Shown: piece after piece, positions 13,089 to 24,028 of the stretch
How positions within the stretch are numbered: the first letter of the stretch is position 1
Layout: every line of letters starts with the position of its first letter
Assembly: GCA_004026145.2 (NCBI GenBank)
Contig: CP034992.1
Location: forward strand, 3,976,931-4,040,930
Length of the DNA: 64,000 nt
Origin: Takifugu bimaculatus
Lineage: Eukaryota; Chordata; Actinopteri; Tetraodontiformes; Tetraodontidae
Reading direction: 5' to 3'
Position numbers and translations under genes: made by a program
The notes under the pieces: model-generated
The model's database searches: none
What the model saw: the letters and a program-made list of their open reading frames with translations, nothing else
Told to the model about the DNA's origin: nothing

Positions 13089-13121
13089 ATGGCGAGGAGA
13101 TCTTCCCGGAGGATCACCTGA
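13089..13121 (+). other. Upstream ORF in exon 1 (10 codons)
   Basis: The ATG at 13089 has A at -3 and G at +4, a near-ideal Kozak context. The frame reads MARRSSRRIT and stops with TGA four bases before the splice donor. The same frame is open back to an ATG at 12897, so with an early transcription start the uORF would be 74 codons long. Ribosomes initiating here would have to reinitiate to reach the plexin start, so it probably lowers translation. The peptide is very basic, but I infer no function for it. Confidence 0.45.
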
Positions 13122-14266
13122 ATCCGTAAGTAGCCATGAACTCAGACGCGGCGGGGGTTTATTTTCCGCGTGGAAAAAAAATGCAAGTTTTTTTTTTTTA
13201 GTAGGAACCGGGTGGAATATTTAGGCTGCGTCCCCCCCCCCACCCCCTTTCCCCTCGTTGCTCCGTGTGCTGAGTTCACCGTGTTTTTCACCCCGCTCTC
13301 GGAGTTCAGGAGAACCCCGCGGAGGAACGCTCATATCCGGCCACTCGTGTCGGCGGTGCCGGCGTCTTCGCCGGGGCTCCCCGGTGAGACTCTCCCGCAC
13401 CTCCGCTGTTAAACTGCGCACATTTCAGGCTCCGAAGTTCTTTGATTCACACTTTGGTGCCCTTTTAACGAATTCGCCCTGATCACCTTGTTGGAACAGG
13501 GGGGAAAAAAGGTTGCGAATTAGCTCCGATTTGCTGCAGCGGTGGTGAGTTTGGAGCCGCAGTAAACGGAGAAAAAGGTGCTTTAAAGCCCGCAGAAGCG
13601 CCGGCTGCTGCATCCGGACGGTGTTTCGGTGACTCCGGCGTGTTTCCGCGGCTGCTCCACGGTCTCGGAGGAGGAACGTCTCCACCAGCGTGCGTAATTA
13701 CAGGTATCGGCGGCGCTGCCACGCTCCCCCGGCTGGGAGCGCGGACCCGGGGAGCCTGGAGGAGGCTGCGCCGCTTCACGTCGCACCTCCGCGGCCACGC
13801 TTGTTTATTTCTGCCGCGTTGGAGCGCAAACTGGCCCCGGATCCTAAACGGCCCTGAGGGAGGAGTTGTGTTGGATTTCTCCAAGGGGTGACGGCGGGGC
13901 GGTTGATGTAAAATGGGGGAGAAAAAAAATCGATCCACCTATTAGCTTTGGAATAATTAGGAATCTTGTTGCGGTGGTGTGAAAAGGGCGTTAATCTGCT
14001 AACGAATGAAAGGCAATTTGTAAGCTTTGTTATTCGGCAGCAATTGAATTTTCCCTTCTGAGGGCGGATGGAGGGATGAGGGATGTCTGGGGGTGTGGAG
14101 AGCGCAGTGGCCATCGCTCCTATGTTGGCTCCCCAATCCGATCTCGGTTAACCGGATTAGAGCGTCCACCGTGACCCCCTGGACTCATTTGGAGAGTTTG
14201 GCAAATATATATTGGTGAATTGTGGCTGATGAGGGGGGGAGCTGAGGCCGTTTTAGCCAGGGGAGA

Positions 14267-14289
14267 GGGGGGGGGGGGGGGGGGGGGGG
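14267..14289. repeat. Poly-G run (23)
   Basis: The longest homopolymer in the window, about 1.1 kb downstream of the plxna1 exon 1 donor. Confidence 0.95.
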
Positions 14290-14471
14290 CAGACAATCAC
14301 TGCAACATCTGCTGATTATTGGATCTGATCTCCTGTGACACCACTTAAACACTCTGGTGTTAAATGAAGAACTCTTTATCATCAGAGACGTGACCCAGTT
14401 CTGCCTGGTCCAGCCAGGCAGCAGCTTCTTATTGACAGGTCAATGGTGGGACCGCCTTTCTTATGTAAATG

Positions 14472-14516
14472 ATGTGTGTGTGTGAGTGTGTGTGTGTGTG
14501 TGTGTGTGGGGGGGTC
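14472..14516. repeat. (GT)n microsatellite
   Basis: GT array of about 43 bases with one GAGT interruption, ending in a G-run. Confidence 0.95.
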
Positions 14517-14957
14517 TCATCCGTGACATGGGTGTTTGTTTAAGAGGTGGTGACCAGCCTGACATCATCCCGCCTCACAGGCTGGAGGTGCACAGCAGCC
14601 GGCCGCGCGTGTGCCCGGGACGCTCCTGCGTGCCGGAATGATTCGGTTTTCCTGAGATTTCCAGTTCTCCCTCTCAGAGCTCCGGCCTCACGCAGCCGAG
14701 GATCCCAGAAAAATCACTTTTTGCGGGGGAATCTGACCCTTTTTCACATGAAAGCGGGCAACTCAGCCAGAAAATTACAAGTAATTTGCCTCAATCTTCC
14801 CTAATTATGATACAGATCTGCTCCACAATGGAGCGGCGCTGTCCTGAATGCTCAGGGTTCGCCCCCGTGCAGGCTGGCTGAATATGCTGGGATGTCCAAA
14901 CTTGGGAATCTGGGCTGACACATGCACTTTGCACCCCGCTGCCTTTGTCCTCCTCCA

Positions 14958-14971
14958 CCCCCCCCCCCCCC
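14958..14971. repeat. Poly-C run (14)
   Basis: Uninterrupted C14, opposite in sense to the G23 run 670 bases upstream. Confidence 0.9.
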
Positions 14972-15840
14972 TCGCATTCCTTCAGACCTTTCAGTGAGCG
15001 CCATATTTAAGTTCTAATTAGATTGGAGATAGATGACGGAGCAGACTGAGCCGTGTGGCCTACGACGCTCCGTCTCTCCTCCTCGGGAGATAATGAAAGA
15101 CGTCACGCGGCCGCCGACGGGAGGATTCAGGCTAAATTTCAGCTTTCTCGCCGTTCATTATTTTAAACCGACACCAAAACCTCGTCTTCAGGCGTTTCCT
15201 TTTTTTCTCGCCTTCTCTCCCTCCGCCTGGTTCTCCTGCTTCCAGACTCTCTGGCTTTCCTCCCAGTTTGTTCCCTCCCTCTGGTCAAGAGCCCGTTGTT
15301 GTCTACAGCCGCCTCCGCCCTTCCACACCTTCCCCGTTTCTTCCTTATTTTTATCCTCATTCTTTCCTAATGTCTCCAGCACTGGTTCAGTCACGTGCTC
15401 TTTCCCCTGAAGAGCCCTTCCACCTCAGTCCTCCCCCCAGTCTTCCTCTTTTCAAATCCCTCCATTCTTCAGACGTTTCCCCACCACATCAGGACGCTCC
15501 TCGGATATTTCCTCCTGGAATCTGCGTGATGGGATACCGAGCCCCCTCTCATCATCCCTGCAACGTCCCAGCAGGAAACGCACGAGTGGAATCGGCTCCG
15601 ACGCCAGCACGCGCTGAACACTCGTGATTCCCGTTTCCACTGATGCCGTCGGATCTGAAGCTGCAGCTTGGGTCGTTGCCCTGCAACAAAAGGTTGTGAT
15701 TCCATGGAATTACAGATTCCGGACCACAGTCTGACTCCAAACAACTTTTTGTCAACACTTAAGTAACACGATGAAACTTCGCTAACAGTTTTCATTTAGC
15801 ACGTCAGCCCGTGTTCCCGCTCCTCCACCCCATCGTCACA

Positions 15841-16496
15841 CCTCTCCCCAGCTCTCTCTCCTCTCTCCCCAGCTCTCTCTCTCCCCAGCTCTCTCTCTCC
15901 CCAGCTCTCTCTCGCTCTCTCTCTCTCTCCCCCACTCCTCTCTCTCTCTCCCCCAAGCTCTCTCCTCTCGTTCTCTCTCTCCCCAGCTCTCGGCTCTCTC
16001 TCTCTCTTCCCCCATCTCTCTCTCTCAAATCTCTCCCCAGCTCCTCTCTCTACTCTTCCGTCCCCAGCTCTCTCTACCTCGCTCTCCTCCCTCCCCCGCT
16101 CTCTCTACCTCTCTCATCCCCAGCTCCTCTCTACCTCTCTCTCCCCCAGCTCCTCTCTACCTCTCCGCTCTCTCTCCCAGCTCCCCCTCTCTCACCCAGC
16201 TCTCACTCTCTCCCTCCTCCCTCTCTCCCCAGCTCTCTCTACCTCTCTCTCCCCCAGCTCTCTCTACCTCTCTCTCCCCCAGTCTCCCTCTCCTCTCTCT
16301 CTCCCCCTCTCTCTCCCCTCTCCCTCTCTCCTCCCCAGCTCTCTCTCTCCCTCTCCCCAGCTCTCTCTCTCTCCCTCTCTCTCTCTCCCCCCCTCAGCTC
16401 TCTCTCTCTCCCCTCTCTCTCTATCTCTCTCGTCTCTCCCCAGCTGCTCTCATCTTCGTCTCTCTCTCTCTCTCTCTCCCTCTCTCTCTCTCTCTT
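15841..16496. repeat. CT-rich minisatellite, unit about CCCCAGCTCTCTCT
   Basis: About 656 bases of near-pure pyrimidine on the + strand. They are built from CTCTCT runs punctuated by many copies of CCCCAGCTC, with variable spacing. It opens a 288-codon Ser/Leu/Pro frame that is not a gene. Each unit contains pyrimidine tract plus CAG, the form of a splice acceptor, so in pre-mRNA it would present an array of decoy acceptors and PTB-type sites. Confidence 0.95.
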
Positions 16497-17839
16497 TTGG
16501 GTGTTTTTCCCTGGTCTCTCTTGGGATTGTTCAGGCCTCGAGGTGAGGAGCCGAGCAGCCGCAGCAGGGATATTAAACGCACTAAAGAGGGGCCGGCGGT
16601 GGTGCTGCAGCCCCAGGGCCATGCTGCAAACACCCACACGCACACACGCACGCGGCCTTTGCGTCGACAGGCTTTAATATGAAATAAACCCGCACGCCAA
16701 TACCTGGCAGGTCCTGTCTTGACTGACTGCTCAAATAGGAATGACCTCCATTTGGCCCGAATAAGAGGCTGGGATTGAGAGTCAAAGGGCGGCGTTGAAC
16801 TGCAAAAGTGCTTGTGTGATACCAATCATATCGGGGGGGTGATTTCTGGGCGCCGGTGAGAGAAATCTGGTCCCATCCAAACGGTGGAGATCTTGAAGGC
16901 GTCTGCGAGTTTCGTCACATCTCCGAGGCCAATCGGTTGGGTTTAATCTGAATCAGAGAGGCCGCGTGCTGCTGTCGGCTGTGTGGGAATCTAAAATAAA
17001 AGGTGGGGTTGGGTTGTTTGACACCTTGACCTTCTTCAAAGGTTTCCTCTTGCATCCCTCACTTCAGACGTGGCTAAATAAATAGAACCGCTGGCAGAGC
17101 TGAAAATTCCTCAGCCAGAAAATGGCTTTTTTACTTCCACTATCTCTGTCGTGCTCATCCAAGTGAACTGTCTGTTATGTATAATTAATTTTCTCCTCTT
17201 TCCCAGTTTATTTTTATCACCCACTTTTAAGCATTCCTTCAAAGGACCCCTCCCCCGCTTCCGTCCTCCGCAGTGCCTGCTGAAAGTGACAGCTGTTGGA
17301 GTACGGGGGATGCTTTTTGAAGCAGGCACTAAAAAGGCCACTCGCTGGAGATGACTTGGAATAGAAAAATATCTGCTTTTCTGACAGAATCAGAAAACAC
17401 GGCTGCTAATCTGCCTGCAAATTGATAATGGGCCCCGTCTCGCCTGCTGCTAGGGAGCGAAATTTGTACAGACTTGTTTTGTTCGTGGTTGCTGATGAGC
17501 TTTGTTGGTGTGTAAAGAAGAGCGGTTGGTTTCTGTAGGATACAAAGATGTTCTCTAATTCCCTGGAATGCTGGTGCTTGGGTTTATTGACGGCGATGAT
17601 GAATATTTGCTCGCCAAAATGACAGTTTTTGTTTGGAGTTCTAATTTTAAGAGAGACACCCTGAAGGTCAATCTGAGGGTCTAAATTGGACTGTGTCTGG
17701 GACTCTCACTATATCCTGCTGGTCTGCAGGGGCTATCCCAGCATGCAACACTCTGGCAACCTTCTGTCCCTTTAACTCGGATTAACTCGAGTGAAATGAG
17801 TTCATTGTCAGTCATAATGTTCTACCTGAGAGGTAAAAT

Positions 17840-17965
17840 GAGCCCGGCTGCATGTCGTCGAGAGAAAACCCAGACTGCTAACCAGTTCGGCCATGGCCGG
17901 GACTCAAACCCAGAACCTTCAAAGGCCTTCTAGTTGTCAGAGCCAACACCCTCAGCCAGTGTTTT
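17840..17965 (-). repeat. Decayed teleost tRNA-like/hAT-type repeat
   Basis: The reverse complement contains AAGGTTCTGGGTTTGAGTCC, then CCGGCC and GTCTGGGTTTTCTC. This resembles the common fish repeat that carries a B-box-like GGTTCGAATCC core followed by a TGGGTTTTCTCCGGG phrase. It is short and diverged. Confidence 0.45.
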
Positions 17966-18241
17966 CCACATGTTACGTGAAAACTCCCCTCCGCTGAATT
18001 CCAGTGGTTTGGTACCAACGACTCGTGTCTGGCCCTGCCCGTCAGCATCATCGGCGCAGGGTGTGATGCTGATGCTCAGAGAGTTTCAGTTTGGATGAGG
18101 GAGCCTACTGGTTGTTTACCGTGCTCACTAGAGTCTGTCTGCCTCTTCAGGCATGTTTGGCTTGCTAATGAGAACCGCTGTGTGAGAGCGGAGCCAGCGC
18201 ACTGCCTGCGTGTGCCTGCGCATGCATTTGCATCCAGAAGA

Positions 18242-18254
18242 GGGGGGGGGGGGG
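18242..18254. repeat. Poly-G run (13)
   Basis: Uninterrupted G13 in intron 1. Confidence 0.9.
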
Positions 18255-21200
18255 CAGCGCTGTGAGTTGTTGATGTGCACGTGACATGGAGGAGGTTTGT
18301 GTACACTGATTGTGTTAGTGTTTGTGCTCGAAGAGTTCTTACACATTTATTTAAAGTTGCAATTAGTGTTAATGGCACCGAACTCCACAATTCCCGGGTT
18401 CACGTCGTCGCTAATGCTTTTAGCATGTGCTCTTCTTCAGGCGCACATGCACACCCTCCTGGTTCCAGTTGTATTTACCAAGAGGGAATCTTAAATAATT
18501 CAGGTCTGCCCTTATCCAGCCCTGTAAATAAGACTAATAGAAGGTGGGCCTTTGAAGAGAGCCCTTCGCCCAGGGAAAGCATGGCCACGGGCAAGTCAAT
18601 AAATCAGCAAGCTCCCTGTCTGGCCCCTTTACTGTGTCTGTGTTGCGAGCTCATCAACAAAACCCCCATGTTAGCGGAAGCACGGGGGCAGGATGCTCTG
18701 ACAGTTCAGTGGTGTCGCGCCTGAGGCTGTGGCGGTGACAGTGAGGCGGTGGACGCACATCCATGCAGGACCCATACATGTTCGCTGGCTGCCTCCGGCC
18801 AAAGTTGCGTCCCATTTTGTAATGTTTCTTCCGCGGAATGTCCAAATATCTCCAGGATTTAAGATGTCTATTAGCATATTGTAAACAGTAGCTTGTTAGC
18901 AATACGTTAGAAAGAAACTGTGGAGATTCCCTGCACCCATTGTCTCATGTCTGCTGTGGACTCGCGTTCAAGTGGTCAACAAATGTTACCTGATTGTCCC
19001 CTCAAAGGAGCGCCCGAGCCGGATAGAATGTCCCGCATCTCCACCTCCTCCCACCACCCCCTTTTCTCTCTGCGGCCTCTTTGTCAGCCCTCTTTTGTGC
19101 TCCTCTCAAAGGGTTAAAGAGGGAAAAGTGATGAGTGGCCCGCCTGGCTTCCATTGTGTGTTGGCATTGTGCCACTGCATAGCATGTCGACCACAGACAC
19201 ATGTACAAGGGACTTTTCTTTTTTCACCGGCTCAACAGTTAGCCAGTAATTCTACCCTCACCTCTTTCAAATCAATGCAAATGCTCTCAAAACAGCAGCG
19301 GAACAATGTTATTGCTGACATTTCATGCAAAATGCGTCTTGGCTCTGGGAAGCCCTTAAACAAGACGTTCCGAAACAGCTTTTGGATGTTATTTGTTCTC
19401 TTTGTCCCAGCTGAGAGCACCTTTCGCTAACTTCGCACAACTTCAGACACTTTTTTTGGGATGCTCCTGGTTGTTTTTCCTTTGCTCCCTCAGTGGAAAC
19501 ATGTGCTCAAAGACCATAAAACCCCAGTTTCCCTCCTTTTCCTCCCTCACATTGCTTGTTAGGGGGAAAACCACTCAATGGCGTGTTGTGCAGAGTATCG
19601 GTGGCTGCGCCAAATTTTTTGAGGAGACCTGGTTTCCCTCCTTGCCACAGTCACACAAGTTGTGGGGGTGTTTTCAAGTTACCTCTCCCCCCTGTTGAGG
19701 AGAGGCACGCAGGGCAGGGGGGTGCTTTGGAGTTAGTACTCCTGACCGGACAATGGAGGAATGGTGGGAAGGGGGTTGGTGTATTGGAACTCAGAATAGA
19801 TGAGAAGGCCTTTGAGGAGAAGGCCTGCAAACTTTAAGGTGGGTTTGTTTAGGGAAAGGTCAGAGGTTAGACTGATCCCTATTTTAAAGGCGGCATGGGG
19901 CTGTGCAGGTTTTATTACCGGGGTCCTTGTGTTGCCTTTTGACCAGCCTGGGGTGGACCTCTGAGAAGCCATGGCAGCACGGGGGAGGGGCGTTTAGGTG
20001 GCTGTAACCACGAGCTGCACATTGCTATGCCATGATGGATACGCTCATGTTTGGTGACCTCTGACCTCAGCCTCCACTCCACCCAGTCATAGGCTGCCAT
20101 ACAGGTCATCAGAATGCTCTCACATTAAAAAAAAAAGAGAAAGCAATAAAGGCTACCGGCCTACATTTAGTCTCTTAGCCGGTTTACCCCAGCAGATTTT
20201 TTCCCCGTGCTGGCAGGTTTTCTGGGGTGGATAAGGAGGCAGAGCATGTGATGAAGCAGCGAGCAAACACGATGGAATGTGTCAGCGATACCATTCTGCT
20301 CGCCGGGCCGCCACATTCCGAACGAAATGGGGCGTGTAACTTGTGACTTGTGTGATGTGCTGATGTGTGGCAGCTGGGAGGAGGTGCTTCCTTTCTATCC
20401 GTGTCTCTCACTGAGATCCAGGAATCCCTCCGTCTCTGCCGCGTGAAGGCTAGTTCACAGCTTTTTCCCAGAGTGTGACCTCATTCCGCTCTTCAGATGA
20501 GCGCGGCATTGCCCCCGGTGAACCAGACGACCCTCTCTGGTTGCCCTCTGACATTTGACGGATACTGTTTGTCCAAATGGCTCTTGGGGAATCAATGATT
20601 GTTCAGCAGTAGCTGGAAAACAAAGCTATAAACAGCCAAATATAAAAACATCGAGCCGCTTTGTTTGTCTCCGGGACACGGCTGAGCTTCCCGCAACGTG
20701 GCGCAAAATCAAGAGACACCTAATCGTGCCCTCGGCAATCGGAGCCTAATCCAAACTTGGCCGAGGCGCAGACACGTTCCCAAACGTCTCCCAGTCCTGC
20801 TCACAGCTGCGGCAGCAGCATAAAAGCTCCGAGCGCTCAAGATTTGTGAAAGGGCGGGATGGGGGAAATCTGAACAAAACGATGCCAGCGCCTGCACCTT
20901 GGCCAGAAACATTGGAGGGAAAATAAGGACAGCAGAGAGGCGAGGGAGGGAACTTGGCAACGCGATCTCGAAACAGAAACACGGCGGAATAATAAACAAT
21001 GTTATTGTGGGGAGAAACTCCCCGTTCTTGGCAGGGCCGCGAAAACTGAAGATGTGGTGAAAAAACAAAACCTTTGCTGAGTCAACCTTTAATCCAGGAG
21101 CGGAGCAGCTGCCGTCGCCGGAGTCGCTCCGGCTCTACGGCTTATGGTCTCCGAGCCAGACAGATGTGAGGAGGGGGCGGTGAGCTCAACAGACGAGAAG

Positions 21201-22163
21201 TTTGGTTTCAGAGAAATGGAGGGAATTTAACTCACCCACTCGTCAGCCTGGTGATTTCAGGGAATTAGCGTTCTATTTGTCTAGTCTTGGCAACGATGGT
21301 CATCAGTCCACCCACAAACTCTTTAAATCCCTCAAAGTTTACAATAACCAGTGATTTTGCCAAATACTGATGCAATTTCTAAACGATATTTAACTGTAAA
21401 CGATCCACATTTACAGTATTTACAGTCACGCTGTCTGACTGACCAACATTTTAGGGGTCAGTATGAGTTTGGGGAGCTCAGATTGCGCCGAACAACCTTA
21501 ACTAGGTCCTGATTTCTGCGTGCCCTGCGTGCAGATACATTTGATACGTGTGGCTGTTAACGGGCGGCCAGTTCTTCGCCCTGATTCAAATGTCTATCAT
21601 CATCAACACAGAGAGATGCCATTTTGTTGTGCCTGCTCGCCTCCTTTATCAGTGTGCCTCGCCCCGTCTTACTCATTCTGTCACACTCCTATGGAGGACG
21701 TGATGAAAATGGCTGTTTAATCATGCAGAGAGGTCAACCAATCAAAGGGCCCGGGCTGAGTGATTTAAAGGCCCATTCGCGGCACAGCTGGAGACACGGA
21801 GCGAGCCGGTTTGGAGCTTGATTGCTGTTTGGTGTGAAGGTCCCATCTCATCCACTTACGACTGGTCTCCTTCCATAATTGTCCCTGATGGGTTGATGTA
21901 TAGGCAGTCGGATGGATGGGTGGAGTGGCTAGAGGGCAGATCTGCACAGAGATGTGCACGTTAGCATTGGCATCAGCCTTTGGTGATGAGATTTGTATAA
22001 ACGCGGAGTCAGCAGCTTTTCAGGCCCCTCCTCATGTCAACGGTATAGCGATCCCACAGGAGAGGCCCGACTGTCTCACCTGAATGTCGGTGGGTAACGA
22101 TGACAGATGGTCTGGAGAAGCAGTGGCAGTAAACACAGATGGGCAGTGAGTCCTCAACCAAAA

Positions 22164-22230
22164 TTAAGCACTTGCAGTTTTAAGCTGTACGTCATCTGCA
22201 TAGAATTTGAGCCTTTTTGAGCGGCGGCTC
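22164..22230 (-). repeat. Possible LINE reverse-transcriptase scrap
   Basis: On the minus strand TATGCAGATGACGTACAGCTT encodes YADDVQL, close to the YADDTQL catalytic block of fish LINE reverse transcriptases. No convincing flanking RT sequence is preserved, so this may be chance. Confidence 0.2.
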
Positions 22231-23957
22231 CTGTAGTTAGTGGCCCTCCTGAGACCGTAGAGGTGACTACAGAGTTTTCTGAAGTTTATTTTCCAGATGA
22301 GGAGTTGAGCAAAGCCTCCTCGGCCATGAAAATCTGTAAATGGGTGTAACGTGTCCACTTAAAACAGTCTCATTGGCTTATTTTACAAATGTGAGCCCTA
22401 ATATTGCTCTAACAGTAGTGGATCTCTCCTCTCTGTAAATGTTCTCAGTTGATTGCACTCATACTGGACATAATGTTTCCATAATTGCTGAAGACAAATG
22501 TAACCCAGACGAGAAAACTGGTCGATTGCTTGAATGGTTTTTTTCTTCATTGTAAGTGACCTTACAATTTTTTTTTAGTCAGTTCACAGTTTTGTGTGAA
22601 GCCAAATATTTAATAATGAAACCTGTCACTCTTAATGTGCACTTAGAGGTTTCATTTGCTTTGGGTTATTTTACTTGTGCGAGAGAGGTGCATTGGATCA
22701 CAAAAGGGGAGCCCGAAGTGTTGCCAACTCGTTAGGCTAAAAGCAGGTAATCTTTGAGAGTATCTTCAAATAAATTGCTCAAACTCCAAAAAAAACCCCT
22801 TTCAATTTGCAGCAGAAAAAAGCAGCTCATACTCCTATTTTCCAAAGCTTTAGCATTAAACTTAAGCATCTCGGTAATCCTTCTGGCTCTTGATTGACTT
22901 TTTCGTTCGTGGGCGACCTTTTTCCCCCGAACGCTGCTGCAAATTTGCCGACCACTCCAGCAGAGAGCCTTCCCCTTTCTCCTCTCTCTTCCTCTCTTCC
23001 TGTCTCTGTGACCTCGGCTCGGCGTGTACTGATGAGTGCATGAGCGGTGTGCGTGCCTGCGCGTGCCGGCGCTGGAGAAGCCACGGGAGCTCCATTTGTT
23101 GTGTAAATGCAAGCCGCTAATTGACTGCCGGGCACGCAGCCTCTCCTTCACCGGCTGAACCCTGCCCTCCGCTGCATCCCGGGGATCCTGCCAGGGAAAT
23201 ATTTGCCCCATGCACTCTCCCGCTCACTCTCTCTCTCTCTTTGTTGGAGCACGTCTGGCACTGGGCCAAAGCATGGATGGGCAGGCGCTCTGCCTCCTCC
23301 TGCCTGTTTCAGTGTGGAGCTCTGGTAATGAAAAGCACGCTGCATCTATCTAGGGAAACACGTCACACACCACACACGCATTATTCATATCAGGTTCATG
23401 TGTAGCTGGACCAAGAGGAATTCTTAAACCAGGTCTCGGTCCAGTTACAGGATCCCAGGTGCCCTTTTGACCTTTCTGACTCCCCATAGTTGGCGCTCAA
23501 ATGAATGACATGGAAAAATCTAAGGTGGGAATGAGCGTCCGTGACTGTGCAGAGGTTGTAAAGTGCTGAATCATTGTGGGTCTGGTCGTGAGGCATCAGC
23601 GCCGCGCCGCGGTCCCTCGGTGGTTATAGACCGTGCACCTTTTAGACAGAAGCTGTGACGCAGAGGCGATTAAATCCATCCCATACGCCCGCGCAGGTGT
23701 TTTGGCTCTGCAGCAGGGCGGGATGGACTGTCCAGAGTGTCGCATGTTCTCATGCAGGAAACGCAGGAGGAATTACAATTCATCTGTGGCAGGCACGTAA
23801 ACACCGCTGCACAGGATCCGACCTCCTGATGGCAGGTTTTCCCAGGCCGGTGTATTGTTCTGCAGAGGTAAACAGCGGGGAGCGCAAAGAGGAAGAGGCA
23901 AACAATAAACTGACACACTCCTGATACACTCTGTTTAGACTGTAAACACCGGAGAGA

Positions 23958-23980
23958 GCGCGCGCGTGCGTGTGCGCGCG

Positions 23981-24023
<43 letters not shown>

Positions 24024-24028
24024 TGTGT
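23958..24028. repeat. Compound (GC)n(GT)n alternating purine-pyrimidine tract
   Basis: GC and GT dinucleotides alternate for about 70 bases, a strong Z-DNA-type sequence. A short GAG repeat follows at 24061-24076. Confidence 0.95.

Larger units (their letters stand above)
12880..13125 (+). other. plxna1: Candidate non-coding exon 1 of plxna1 (5' end approximate)
   Basis: The 3' boundary is a strong donor: CTGAATCC followed by GTAAGTAG, with GT at 13126-13127. The 5' boundary is arbitrary because no initiation site is evident. Plexin-A genes commonly have a non-coding first exon and start translation in a large second exon, which fits. ATGs at 12897, 12923 and 13089 do not lead into the plexin frame, so if transcribed this leader carries upstream ORFs. 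An RNA-seq read joining 13125 to 37641, or to an alternative acceptor in exon 2, would confirm it. Confidence 0.5.
12840..13930 (+). promoter_or_regulatory. plxna1: CpG-rich block, likely plxna1 promoter
   Basis: Base composition changes sharply from AT-rich to CpG-dense at about 12840 and stays CpG-dense to about 13900, the usual look of a vertebrate CpG-island promoter. No TATA box sits at a convincing position. The block contains a consensus donor at 13126 (GTAAGT), so a first exon can be drawn inside it. It is the strongest CpG-dense block upstream of the first coding exon on the same strand. Assignment to plxna1 is inference from position and orientation; the transcription start cannot be fixed from sequence. 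Confidence 0.6.

Noticed and set aside
15811..16677. 288-codon open frame, Ser/Leu/Pro-rich
   Set aside because: It is a translation of the CT-rich minisatellite; the opposite strand is equally open.
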